NCBI RefSeq assembly: GCF_901543175.1 | Contig: NZ_LR594040.1 | Span: 930,001-994,000, forward strand | Direction of reading: 5' to 3' | DNA length: 64,000 nucleotides | Source of the DNA: Streptococcus australis | GTDB lineage: Bacteria > Bacillota > Bacilli > Lactobacillales > Streptococcaceae | In this document: positions 24,701 to 32,715 of the stretch, in pieces | Numbering within the stretch: the first letter of the stretch is position 1 | Layout: each line of letters begins with the position of its first letter | Translations under genes and position numbers: made by a program | The notes under the pieces: generated by a model | Told to the model about the DNA's origin: nothing | The model's database searches: none | What the model saw: the letters and a program-made list of their open reading frames with translations, nothing else

Positions 24701-25942
24701 ATGAAAGATACACTCCTGTTTACGGAAGGTTTTATTGGTGCAGCTGGGAGTATGGTTTCAGAGACTGCCATTGAAGCTGTAGATTTGACTCAGATCATTG
24801 GTATTGCCAGTATTGATGGCGTCAATCGCTTAACAGGCGGTCAAACTCCAGAGTGGATGAAGCGGGACTTGCAAGGAACGGCAGATAACCTGTCTAGCCT
24901 TGCGGAGTTAGGAGTAGGAACGTACACTGCTCTGACGGATCCAGGTGCGGCTCAGCGTGGCCAGGATCCCAATGCTAGCTATGCGGATAAGGCAGCTTAT
25001 CGTGCTCAGCAGACCGGAAAAGCCCTCTGGGATAAGGTCACCCATATGGATGCCTATGATGCAGGAGGCTTGACCTTTGAGATTGCCAGTCTTTTTGTCG
25101 GTCCAGCAGCTGTAGGTAAGATGGCTAAGGGGACCAAGTTAGGAGCTAAGGCAGCTGAGATGATTAGCTTAGCCAAGAACAGCACCAAGGCAAGAATTCT
25201 CGCAAATGTCGAAAAATGGGGTTCAAAGGTTGACAATATCCTGTCTAAGAGCAATAATGTCATTGGGAAATTTGGGGAGAAATTATTAGTTAGCCGAATT
25301 CCAGTCGGCATTCGTAAAGAGGCAGTTGCCTTTGCGGGAGGTATGGGAACCATGCCTACCTTCAGCGTTGAGAGCAAGACTCTGCGTGAGGTGATGCACT
25401 TCTCTAGTAAATATGCGGATGATGCAGTACGAGGAGTAGGTGGTTCTGGTAGGACTACAAGTAAGCTTAGAGATAGTGTCTTAGAAGGAGCAAAATCTAA
25501 AGGCAAAGCTAGATATGGTGAACGGAAAATTTCTGATGAAGAATACGCAAAATTGAGGAAAATGACACCATCCAGAAATATTAGAAATAATGTGAATAAA
25601 GACATCCAGTTACCGATGCCCGATCCAGCTATTCCTGGTAAGATTATAGAAATTGGAGAAAGATTAGAAGCCGACCATATTGTTTCAATGGATAGGATTA
25701 CAAAAATGGAAGGCTTCGAAAAAATGACGCTAAAACAAAAACTTGATGTTCTAAATTATGAAAAGAATTTTATCGGATTGAGCAAAACAGCAAACACATC
25801 TAAAGGTTCGAAGAGTTATAGCGAGTGGACTAGATATGTAAAAGAAAATATACCTATTTCTGCAGATTTTAAAAGTACTATGATAGCCAAGGAAAGAGAG
25901 TTGGAAGTTGTTTTGCAAAATTTAATTGATTCTTTTAATTAA
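24701..25942 (+). CDS. Orphan LXG mid-region with HNH nuclease tip
   Basis: A 413-aa frame from MKDTLLFTEGF, open upstream to about 24585 (ESYRRHHPIQAWLKDRSNE), where it abuts the previous gene. No LXG domain. The middle keeps the full IDGVNRLTGG and MDAYDAGG segments. After GVGGSG the tip (about 255-413) ends with an HNH core: GERLEADHIVSMDRI, then LNYEKNFIGLSKTANTSKG. DNA or RNA nicking is expected. A SUKH-type gene follows. Most likely a donor cassette, since neither a promoter nor a secretion domain is present. Confidence 0.72.
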   Translation: MKDTLLFTEGFIGAAGSMVSETAIEAVDLTQIIGIASIDGVNRLTGGQTPEWMKRDLQGTADNLSSLAELGVGTYTALTDPGAAQRGQDPNASYADKAAYRAQQTGKALWDKVTHMDAYDAGGLTFEIASLFVGPAAVGKMAKGTKLGAKAAEMISLAKNSTKARILANVEKWGSKVDNILSKSNNVIGKFGEKLLVSRIPVGIRKEAVAFAGGMGTMPTFSVESKTLREVMHFSSKYADDAVRGVGGSGRTTSKLRDSVLEGAKSKGKARYGERKISDEEYAKLRKMTPSRNIRNNVNKDIQLPMPDPAIPGKIIEIGERLEADHIVSMDRITKMEGFEKMTLKQKLDVLNYEKNFIGLSKTANTSKGSKSYSEWTRYVKENIPISADFKSTMIAKERELEVVLQNLIDSFN

Positions 25943-25961
25943 ATAATAGAGGTTAGTAATT

Positions 25962-26654
25962 ATGGATAATTTATCAAATATTTTGGCCCAGTATACACTA
26001 TCAAATTCTGAAGTGGAGATTATAGAGGAAACCTCTAAAATCTTATCGGCAGATATTCCGCAATTTTGGAAAGAAATCTTTCTTTCTGATGACTTTAAAG
26101 AAAGAAAAAGCATACTTCTTACAGAATGGAAGAAATTTGTATCAGCAGAATTATCTAATACAATTTCCTATCTAGATGAATACTTGCTTCGGCTTGACTT
26201 GATTTTCTACAACGGTGAATACTCTATACTATATACAATTTCATCCTATGATAATAAAGATGTACTTCTGTATGAAGGTAAGAACCCAGTCTCAGTCGAT
26301 GAATTAAGGAAAAAATTCGGAGATTTATTTGTGTCATTGGACAGCTCAATAGTAAACTTTTACACAAATATTCATAATGGTTTTTATGATTATAGAAGTA
26401 AAAGTATGGGATTGGATCCCGTCAAAAATATAGAGCCAGTATCCTTGTATGAATGGGAATATATCAAGCAAATAGATTTTAATCTTGAAGCATTATTTAC
26501 ATTTTTTAGTAATGGTATGGGAGACTATATCGTATTGGATATAGATTCTAAATTAGAAAACGGAGCTTATTTATGGTCTAAAATGGATTTGCCTGAAAGA
26601 GGTTTAAATTTTTGGAATTATATCGATGAGTGGACAGTAATTGGTTTTGAGTAA
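25962..26654 (+). CDS. SUKH-like immunity protein
   Basis: A 230-aa soluble protein, site GAGGT, start ATG 25962, 20 bases after the HNH tip. The C-terminus has the SUKH-like order LEALFTFFSNGMGDYIVLDI .. GAYLW .. WNYIDEWTVIGFE. The N-terminal half (PQFWKEIFLSDDFKERKSIL) is unlike simple SUKH proteins and may be an added domain. It is inferred to neutralise the preceding HNH nuclease. Confidence 0.65.
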   Translation: MDNLSNILAQYTLSNSEVEIIEETSKILSADIPQFWKEIFLSDDFKERKSILLTEWKKFVSAELSNTISYLDEYLLRLDLIFYNGEYSILYTISSYDNKDVLLYEGKNPVSVDELRKKFGDLFVSLDSSIVNFYTNIHNGFYDYRSKSMGLDPVKNIEPVSLYEWEYIKQIDFNLEALFTFFSNGMGDYIVLDIDSKLENGAYLWSKMDLPERGLNFWNYIDEWTVIGFE

Positions 26655-26705
26655 GTTTTTATAGAGGCTAAGAGTATCAGAAAGTTTAATGGAGGAGTTC
26701 TATTT

Positions 26706-26868
26706 ATGAGTGATAAATTCCTTGAGTTATTTATTGAAAAAACTTTTTATAATGAGCTATTTAATAAGTTGAAATCTTATATCTAGCTTCATAGAGATGA
26801 AATAAAAGTTAGATCTTACACTTTATCTTCGATATCCTATAAAGCACTAGATGATTTTACCGTCAAAG
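26706..26868 (+). pseudogene. 5' remnant of the ImmA/IrrE-like gene (second copy)
   Basis: MSDKFLELFIEKTFYNELFN reads for 26 codons to TAG 26784 (Tyr in the 4859 copy). Homology continues past the stop (HRDEIKV, LSSISYKALDDF) to about 26865, where it joins the LXG middle. The ribosome site and spacer GGAGTTCTATTT before the ATG match the copies at 4859 and 30864. Confidence 0.7.
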
Positions 26869-26870
26869 AC

Positions 26871-28294
26871 TTGAAAGATTCCCTCCTGTTTGCGGAAGGT
26901 TTTATTGGTGCAGCTGGAAGTATGGTTTCAGAGACTGCTATCGGAGCTGTAGATTTGACTCAGATCATTGGTATTGCCAGTATTGATGGCGTCAATCGCC
27001 TAACAGGAGGTCAAACTCCAGAGTGGATGAAGCGGGACTTGCAAGGAACGGCAGATAACCTGTCTAGCCTTGCGGAGTTAGGAGTGGGAACTTACACTGC
27101 TCTGACGGATCCAGGTGCGGCTCAGCGTGGCCAGGATCCCAATGCCAGCTATGCGGATAAGGCGGCTTATCGTGCTCAAGAGACAGGAAAAGCCCTCTGG
27201 GATAAGGTCACCCATATGGATGCCTATGATGCAGGAGGCTTGACCTTTGAGATTGCGAGTCTTTTTGTCGGTCCAGCAGCTGTAGGTAAGATGGCTAAGG
27301 GCACGAAACTCGGAGCTAAGGCAGCTGAGATGATTAGCTTAGCCAAGAACAGTACCAAAGCAAGAATTCTCGCAAATGTTGAAAAATGGGGATCAAAGGT
27401 TGACAATATCCTAGCGAAGAGCAATAATGTCATTGGGAAATTTGGGGAGAAATTATTAGATACCCGAATCCCAGTCGGCATTCGTAAAGAGGCAGTTGCC
27501 TTTGCGGGAGGTATGGCTCAATGCCTACCTTCAGCGTTGAGAGTAAGACTCTGCGTGAGGTAATGCGCTTCTCTAGCAAACATGCGGATGATGTAGTGAG
27601 AGTGGCAGAGAAGCCCTTTGATAAAGAGCGGATTCTTGAAAATCTTAGGCAAAGTCGACTTGCACGGGAAAGTTCGAAGTTTGGTGCCTATCTTCGCAGA
27701 GAGTATGAAGCTAAGGGACACTATTTCCCAGAGCGTGTTGAAATGCCAAATGGCAAGCGTGCTTATCTATCGGCAGATGATGGTTTCGATGGAAGAAAAA
27801 CTCCTGTCAGATCACGAAGTTATGTGGGTAGCGAAGGACATATTAAGTAGCCGGAAAAAGGTGATGGTTTTGTACTGGATAGTGTAGGGAATCCCATTAC
27901 TCAACCTGCAAATTTAAAAGCAGGTGATATTATAGATCGTTATGGTCATCCATATGGAAAATTTACTAGTCCGGTGAGGGAGGAAGAGATTATCGCGTTT
28001 AACAAACGTGGTTTACCTTATCCAGAAGGCTACCAAGATTACCACCAATATAGAGTAATGCATGATTTGACAGAAGAAAATATAATAAATGCTTTTAAAA
28101 CAGCTTCATCAGAAGTTAAAGAAAGCTTAATTGATGCAATGGAAAACCGGGGATTTTCTTTGTCAGATCTGGCTAATATTCAACAAGGAGAAATTGCAAA
28201 AGTCTTTGGAGCAGGTGGAGGAACTCAGATACAACTAGGGAATTCTTTGAAGTATTATGAAGATTTAGGTTTATTAAAAGAGGTGATAAAATGA
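26871..28294 (+). pseudogene. Orphan LXG mid-region with TNT NADase tip, frameshift plus stop
   Basis: The LXG middle (KDSLLFAEGF..) loses one G in GGTATGG-CTC near 27517 and shifts frame (first frame ends 27563). It resumes as MPTFSVESKTLREVM and RVAEKPFDKER, and stops at TAG 27848, with the TNT tip open beyond it: LKAGDIIDRYGHPYGKF, SPVREEEIIAFNKRGLPYP, then GEIAKVFGAGGGTQIQLG. This is the most complete TNT domain here, including the N-terminal DRYG and GKF.SP motifs. A GTG at 27974 could re-start only the last 106 residues. No active toxin is expected from this locus. Confidence 0.75.
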
Positions 28295-28617
28295 ATTCGG
28301 AACAAATTGAAAAATTCAAACAAGAAATAGAATGTATTATAAAAGAAAAAAATTATATATCTTTACGGTATGTTCTTTTCGATGAAACAAATAGAACACC
28401 ATTTGCTGTACATATATTTAACAAAGATGATTTATTCATGGTGAATAGCAGAGATGAGAGGGCTTATGTAATTGGAAGAACATTTGAATTTGATAATTTT
28501 TCTGAGGCTGAAAAAAAATTCTTTAATGTATTGGACTTTATAGTACGTGAGGGTCGAAGGGACATATCTAACAGAGGAAGCTATATGTATTTTTCACCTC
28601 TTTGGGATAAACAATAA
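28291..28617 (+). CDS. TNT-associated immunity protein
   Basis: A 108-aa intact protein overlapping the TNT stop by 4 bases (ATGA). SLRYVLFDETNRTPFAVHIF, MVNSRDERAYVIGRTFEFDN and the end YFSPLWDKQ align with the products at 2169 and 1532. As the best preserved pair, it is the strongest evidence that this family is the TNT antidote. Likely cytoplasmic. Confidence 0.75.
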   Translation: MNSEQIEKFKQEIECIIKEKNYISLRYVLFDETNRTPFAVHIFNKDDLFMVNSRDERAYVIGRTFEFDNFSEAEKKFFNVLDFIVREGRRDISNRGSYMYFSPLWDKQ

Positions 28618-28777
28618 TGATAAATTTAGAAAAGCAACGCAGTGAAATTTTCTTTGAATTTTATCGAGCTCTCCCAGCAACAAGTATCGACCTCCTTTAT
28701 GCGTAGTGAGGATATCAAGGTTATCATAAATATGAGGTGATACATGATTTGACAAGAAGTAATATGGAGTGAAGTAA
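28618..28777 (+). other. Recombination scar after TNT immunity gene (third copy)
   Basis: Repeats the structure at 1814-1965: leader atgataaatttagaaaagca, then CGAGCTCTCCCAGCAACAAG from the DUF4176 gene, AGTGAGGATATCAAGGTTAT, and a short TNT piece (YHKYEVIHDLTRSNME), before the next gene. A 29-codon frame (MINLEKQRSEIFFEFYRALP..) is present but has no supported function. Confidence 0.55.
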
Positions 28778-29221
28778 ATGATATTTGAAGATTTATTAAT
28801 GAAAATTCAATCTGATTTGGTGTCTTTAGGATTAGAATATTCGAATAGTCAAATTGATGAAATTTATTTGTATGGTTATATCGAAGAAGGTAGTTATTTT
28901 TTCAATTTATTTTTTAAGAAAAATGGGGAGATAATCAGACTCAATCAGATTAATGATTTTTTGAGTGAAAATGAGAAAATAGACGATTCACGTGATAGAC
29001 AGATACAACTTCTAGAATTAGGAATTGATGTTTTGGAAAAAATCGAGATTTTGTTTGAGAATAATAAAAAAGAAGTACCTACCGAAATCAAAATTATTTA
29101 TAGTAAGAGCAGCAATAGTCTCAAATCTAAATATAGTTATTCGCCCATTTCAGATGATACTTCAGAATTAGAATTATTCAATAACTGGTATGATACGGTG
29201 AAAGTAGAAAATAATATTTGA
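28778..29221 (+). CDS. Orphan immunity protein, YezG/DUF600-like
   Basis: A 147-aa acidic protein; ATG 28778 follows GGAGTG. IYLYGYIEEGSYFFNLFFKK NGEIIRLNQINDF resembles the core of YezG-type immunity proteins, which pair with LXG nucleases of the YeeF type. No matching toxin is nearby, so it is an orphan that may protect against toxins of neighbouring strains. The family call is tentative. Confidence 0.5.
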   Translation: MIFEDLLMKIQSDLVSLGLEYSNSQIDEIYLYGYIEEGSYFFNLFFKKNGEIIRLNQINDFLSENEKIDDSRDRQIQLLELGIDVLEKIEILFENNKKEVPTEIKIIYSKSSNSLKSKYSYSPISDDTSELELFNNWYDTVKVENNI

Positions 29222-29289
29222 AGATAAGATAATGGATTTACAAGTAGTCAAGCACTTTGAACTTAGTTCCTACTCCATTATCATATAGT

Positions 29290-29455
29290 TATGAAAATCA
29301 GGAAGCTCAGATTCATTACAATCAACTAGAACAACTATTTTCCATGTCAGGCAAAACAAACGGTCTCTCAAGCAATTAGACAGCAGGAATCCTATGGTTT
29401 AATGGTTGATGATTTTGTACCTCGTATACCTAATAAAATTTATCTTCCTAAGTAA
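29290..29455 (+). pseudogene. Fused fragments: DUF4176-gene piece and a toxin tail
   Basis: 29291-29346 matches the middle of the DUF4176 gene (YENQEAQIHYNQLEQLFSM). It joins a 35-codon open tail (29348-29455) ending SYGLMVDDFVPRIPNKIYLPK, which looks like the end of an unidentified toxin tip. The gene at 29477 would be its immunity gene. Confidence 0.5.
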
Positions 29456-29476
29456 GTAGTAAGGTGTGTATTTAAA

Positions 29477-29785
29477 ATGAAAATAATTTCAGAAGTAGTT
29501 GATAATTTAACTAGTATAAAACTATTAGTGAATTCTCGAAAAACTAATATTCCTATAATAGAGCTAGATAAGTTATCCATTGCGGAAAAAAATATCACAA
29601 GTTTAAAATGGGAAAATTTTGTTCTTGAACAACGTGGTGATCTAACCGCATATTTATTAAAAAATGAGAGAGAAATTTTCAAAAAATGGAATGAATTGAG
29701 TAGGGATGCAAAAGAAAGAATTATTCCTATTATTACAAAACAACTGTTTGCTTTAGTTGAAGAAAAAAAATATTTGAATCAATGA
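29477..29785 (+). CDS. Small orphan putative immunity protein
   Basis: A 102-aa protein starting MKIISEVVDNLTSIKLLVNS, 21 bases after the tail of an unidentified toxin. Mixed alpha/beta N-terminus, then a helical end (RDAKERIIPIITKQLFALVEEK). Soluble, no known motifs. Its function is inferred only from position in a row of immunity genes. Confidence 0.5.
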   Translation: MKIISEVVDNLTSIKLLVNSRKTNIPIIELDKLSIAEKNITSLKWENFVLEQRGDLTAYLLKNEREIFKKWNELSRDAKERIIPIITKQLFALVEEKKYLNQ

Positions 29786-29847
29786 TACCCCAAATTAGAT
29801 TTGATATAATTAATATTTCGATATGTTTAACTATAAAGAATGAATGT

Positions 29848-29946
29848 ATGAATGTAAATTCACCGTTTTTTGATGATTTATATATTTTATATCGATTGGG
29901 TTATATTCCCTGTGGCTATGCTAAAGGGAAATATAAAGTATTATAG
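29848..29946 (+). other. Short frame resembling an immunity-gene remnant
   Basis: A 32-codon frame, MNVNSPFFDDLYILYRLGYI PCGYAKG.., with a weak start context. The LGYIPCGY.G pattern occurs near the end of various streptococcal immunity-like proteins, so this is probably a 3' fragment rather than a gene. Confidence 0.3.
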
Positions 29947-29966
29947 GGAGAGATAAGGAGAAATAA

Positions 29967-30350
29967 ATGGAAAAGCAATATGTAAGCGAGTCATTAAGAA
30001 TAGCAAATGATATTATCCAATTGGTTAAAATTGATCTAAAGGACGAAATGAATAGGCAAATTTTAGCTTCCTATATATTTGGTGTTTTAAATGCTAAAGC
30101 AATTCAAGAGTCCATTTCTCCAATTGATGTTCAAGTTACAATGATTCGTGTTGGAATAGAAGCATTGGGCTATAGTCCAGAGGCAGCTACTCAAATGACG
30201 CAATTTGTTATCGATGCCACAGATAAGAATTTCCATCCAACTGTATATGCAATAATACATAGAGGAATAGAGGCGTTTTATCTCAATAGTAATGAGAAAT
30301 ACGAGCAACTAAAAGAGGATTTTGATAGTATAATGACATCCATAAAATAA
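29967..30350 (+). CDS. Orphan immunity protein, possibly Imm48 family
   Basis: A 127-aa helical protein, AAGGAG site, ATG 29967. The sequence ILASYIFGVLNAKAIQESIS PIDVQ .. LGYSPEAATQMTQFVIDATD KNFHPTVYAIIHRGIEAFY resembles, from memory, the Imm48 family (FG.LNA..., HPT..AIIHRGI). No toxin remains nearby. Intact and with a good ribosome site, so it could confer resistance to an incoming toxin if transcribed. Confidence 0.55.
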   Translation: MEKQYVSESLRIANDIIQLVKIDLKDEMNRQILASYIFGVLNAKAIQESISPIDVQVTMIRVGIEALGYSPEAATQMTQFVIDATDKNFHPTVYAIIHRGIEAFYLNSNEKYEQLKEDFDSIMTSIK

Positions 30351-30388
30351 TGTAGGTTTGCTTTAAGAAGAAAATAAGAGAGGAAAGA

Positions 30389-30839
30389 ATGTATTATTTT
30401 AAATCGTTAGAGAGACCTATCTCAAATTCAGAACTATCAGAGATAGAAAAAAATAAATGTAATACTTCCAGAAGACTATAAGGAATTTCTATTAAAAGTT
30501 AATGTGGGTATTCCTAAAGAGCTGTACTTATCGTTTTTTATTGATGATTTAAATGAAGAAGTGATTTTGGGGACAATGTTAGGTATTTCAGAGAATAAAA
30601 ACTTTAGTCTAACGGATTGGAACTCAGAATACCAAATGGAACTTCCATACGATTCATTTGTCTTTGGAACGGAATATGGAGGAGGGTTATTTGTTATGAT
30701 TGTGAGTGGAGAAGATAGAGGAATTTATTTTTGGGACCATACATTTATATTTGATCAGTCGTCGGTAGATTCAAATGTATACTTTTTGGCAGATAATTTT
30801 ACTAATTTTATAGAAAAGTTATATATTTCTGAACCATAG
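30389..30839 (+). pseudogene. SMI1/KNR4-like immunity gene with a frameshift
   Basis: It starts MYYFKSLERPISNSELSEIE with an AGAGAGGA site. A one-base shift in GAAAAAAATAAATG near 30455 moves the rest (VILPEDYKEFLLKVNVGIPK .. FVFGTEYGGGLFVM .. FTNFIEKLYISEP) to another frame. LPEDYKEFL, the mid-protein Gly-Gly turn and the C-terminal NFIEKL fit the SUKH fold. The downstream frame alone (GTG 30504, 111 aa) lacks the N-terminal helix and is unlikely to work. Without its toxin. Confidence 0.65.
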
Positions 30840-30863
30840 AAATACAAAAGGGGAATCCTATTT

Positions 30864-30908
30864 ATGAGTTATAAATTCCTTGAATCAGCCAATGTGAGGT
30901 TTAAGTAA
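30864..30908 (+). other. Chimeric 14-codon stub: ImmA-like start fused to partner-gene end
   Basis: The ATG and first seven codons (MSYKFLE) come from the ImmA/IrrE-like gene start, including its GGAATCCTATTT leader. They are joined in frame to SANVRFK and its stop, the end of the T7SS partner gene (11534). TAATG then opens the second DUF4176-domain gene. Confidence 0.65.
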
Positions 30909-31513
30909 TGGTTCAATACGATAAGAATAAGATTTTTACAAGTATTATTACTAGCCGTACGAGAGAGACATTCGAAGTAGATGATACCTTGATTCAACTT
31001 GGTCAACAATTAGGAATGCGTCCGCAGATATTGAAGGGACTCTATAAGGCTCTGAGGAAACTGGAGGATGTCTATGAGTATGTGCCCAGTTTTGGTGCAA
31101 CTTTTACTTGTCATTTTGATTATGAAAAGCAGGAAGCTCAGATCCATTATAATCAACTAGATCAACTATCCTCCATCACGGATTTACAGGATTTCATGGG
31201 GATTGTGGACAGTGTCTACAGTCCTATTTATCCTTTAGGTTCTGTTGTTGAGCTAGATTTGGAGCTCTTACCAGAGGAACTCCAGAAAAGCTTAGCGGAG
31301 GGGCCAGGACCACTCGTTACGATTTCAGGTCGCAAGATGCCTCTTCAAGAGGGATTTGATGACTATGTGGTAGACTACTTGGCTCGCATCTGTCCCTTGG
31401 GTGAGATGCCTGGAATGGATGCTTTTTTCGTTAGTAACATGATGATTGAGCGACTTCGTTTTGAAGGTTACAGTGACGAATGGGGAAGTCAGTTCACAGA
31501 GGAGGTTTTGTAA
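30908..31513 (+). CDS. Second, 3'-truncated copy of the LXG-operon DUF4176 protein
   Basis: A 201-aa near-identical copy of the product of 11827 through residue about 198 (YSDEWGSQFTEEVL), including the whole DUF4176 domain, with one striking change (ARICPLG for ARIWPLG). It then stops because it is joined out of frame to the tail of an ART-like toxin at GTTTTGTAAC. The last 33 residues are missing. Whether the shortened protein works is unknown; no promoter is visible directly upstream. Confidence 0.7.
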   Translation: MVQYDKNKIFTSIITSRTRETFEVDDTLIQLGQQLGMRPQILKGLYKALRKLEDVYEYVPSFGATFTCHFDYEKQEAQIHYNQLDQLSSITDLQDFMGIVDSVYSPIYPLGSVVELDLELLPEELQKSLAEGPGPLVTISGRKMPLQEGFDDYVVDYLARICPLGEMPGMDAFFVSNMMIERLRFEGYSDEWGSQFTEEVL

Positions 31514-31761
31514 CTTTCAGCCCTGCGCAAAATAGAATTCAAGCGAAGATTGATACTGAATTACTTCCCGAATGGAAAAATACTCGAATGTATAAAGTAG
31601 AGATTCAAATTCCTAAAGGAGAAACACTGAGTATTGGAAAAGTTGCGCCACAGAAGATTTCTTCATCAGAGACTGTGCTGAAAGGTGGTGCTGACCCAAT
31701 ATTATTACCGCAAGACTGGCCATTAGAATGGATTTCGGATTTCAGAATAGTTCCTAAATGA
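31501..31761 (+). pseudogene. C-terminal fragment of the ART-like toxin tip
   Basis: About 85 codons in a frame different from the overlapping DUF4176 gene: GGFVTFSPAQNRIQAKIDTE, KVEIQIPKGETLSIGKVAPQ, GGADPILLPQDW. They match the end of the 15091 product at roughly 75%. The Gln of GGADQ is Pro here (GGADP), so even a repaired copy may be inactive. The YRTFGG arginine region is lost. Confidence 0.65.
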
Positions 31762-31794
31762 TGGATTATCAATATATTGAGGGAGAAATGAGAT

Positions 31795-32061
31795 ATGACA
31801 AGTAGTTTAAAGCGAATTGCTGAAAAAATTGTTTTTATTATTGAAGAAGAGTACCCCAAACAAAAAAGTGTTACAGGCTCAATTCAAAGTATTTATCAAT
31901 TAGCAAGTGAAATTGTAGAAAGTGGAGAAGTAGCAAAAAACATAAATCTTAAAAGTCTAGTTAGAATGTTTGCAGATGAGACAACGCATTATCAAAGTGA
32001 GATCATTTACTTACTTCAAGATTTAGATAAGGAATTGAAAAAGAATGAACATAAAAGATAG
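31795..32061 (+). CDS. Small helical putative immunity protein (second copy)
   Basis: An 88-aa homologue of the product of 16085, with identical EIIYLLQDLDKELKKNE near the end and a diverged N-terminus. It again directly follows the ART-like tip. AGGGAG site, ATG 31795. Intact while its toxin is broken. Confidence 0.65.
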   Translation: MTSSLKRIAEKIVFIIEEEYPKQKSVTGSIQSIYQLASEIVESGEVAKNINLKSLVRMFADETTHYQSEIIYLLQDLDKELKKNEHKR

Positions 32062-32174
32062 TTTACAACATTTTTCATCGAGCGGGTAAATCTGCGTTAG
32101 ACTACGCTAAAGAGTTATCTTGGAAAAATGATTTTTTAAATATTTTGGAGAAGTATGAAAATGAAAGTAAGTGA
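32045..32174 (+). pseudogene. SseB-like stub joined to an ankyrin-like tail
   Basis: MNIKDSLQHFSS (32045-32089) is the start of a second SseB-like gene, overlapping the previous gene exactly as at 16335. It is cut at ATCGAGCGGG and followed in another frame by SALDYAKELSWKNDFLNILEK (32082-32174), which resembles the end of an ankyrin repeat. Ankyrin repeats often accompany Imm33-type proteins, the next gene. Confidence 0.55.
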
Positions 32175-32496
32175 TAATTATGGAGGATTTGTTCTATCAA
32201 GGAATGTAAAAAATGGATTACCTATTGCGTATACTTACAGAGAAAAATCTCGACTGTTACAATTAAATGGATGGACCATTTATTCTAGTTCCGATGATGA
32301 GGAATACGTAAATAATCCCCAAAATTTTGAAATTGTATCAGCAAAAACCATGTTTTCTATTGCACCCGTGATGGAAGAAATTTTTGAAGCGAAGTATGGG
32401 ACGAATTTAGCGTGGCTATACGAGGAGGGGGTTCATGTTGGTTTCTATGATTTAAATGAGGAAAAAGAGGTAAAAATATCTGAAATTTTAGATTAG
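32155..32496 (+). CDS. Imm33-like (DUF2185) immunity protein
   Basis: A 113-aa protein, site GGAG at 32147, ATG 32155, overlapping the ankyrin-like tail. GGFVLSRNVKNGLPIAYTYRE, LNGWTIYSSSDDEEYVNNPQ NFEIV and a central P-containing segment follow the DUF2185/Imm33 pattern (VLSknv, yREe, GWr.fsgDEdeeYvnnp). An orphan immunity gene: its own toxin is not present. Confidence 0.68.
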   Translation: MKMKVSDNYGGFVLSRNVKNGLPIAYTYREKSRLLQLNGWTIYSSSDDEEYVNNPQNFEIVSAKTMFSIAPVMEEIFEAKYGTNLAWLYEEGVHVGFYDLNEEKEVKISEILD

Positions 32497-32534
32497 TTAT
32501 ATATAGTAGTATTATCCTGAAGGAGTCCAACTTA

Positions 32535-32715
32535 AGCCAAGGCAGAAGCGATTGAGGCTGCTAAACGCAAGGCAGAACAAGAAGGAGCTGAGCTAGAAGC
32601 TTCATATCGCCGTCATCACCCCATCCAAGCCTGACTGAAGGATCGCTCGAATGAGGTTGGTTCATGGTGGGTAGATGTCGTTGAGGGCACACGATATCTA
32701 CCTATTCCACAGGAC
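32535..32715 (+). pseudogene. Degraded LXG mid-region fragment upstream of an HNH tip
   Basis: The frame AKAEAIEAAKRKAEQEGAELE ASYRRHHPIQA is stopped by TGA at the Trp of QAWLKD and continues LKDRSNEVGSWWVDVVEGTR YLP into the next frame. It carries more substitutions than other copies (G to W/V changes, IPQDL for LPQGM), so this is an older duplicate. Confidence 0.65.
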
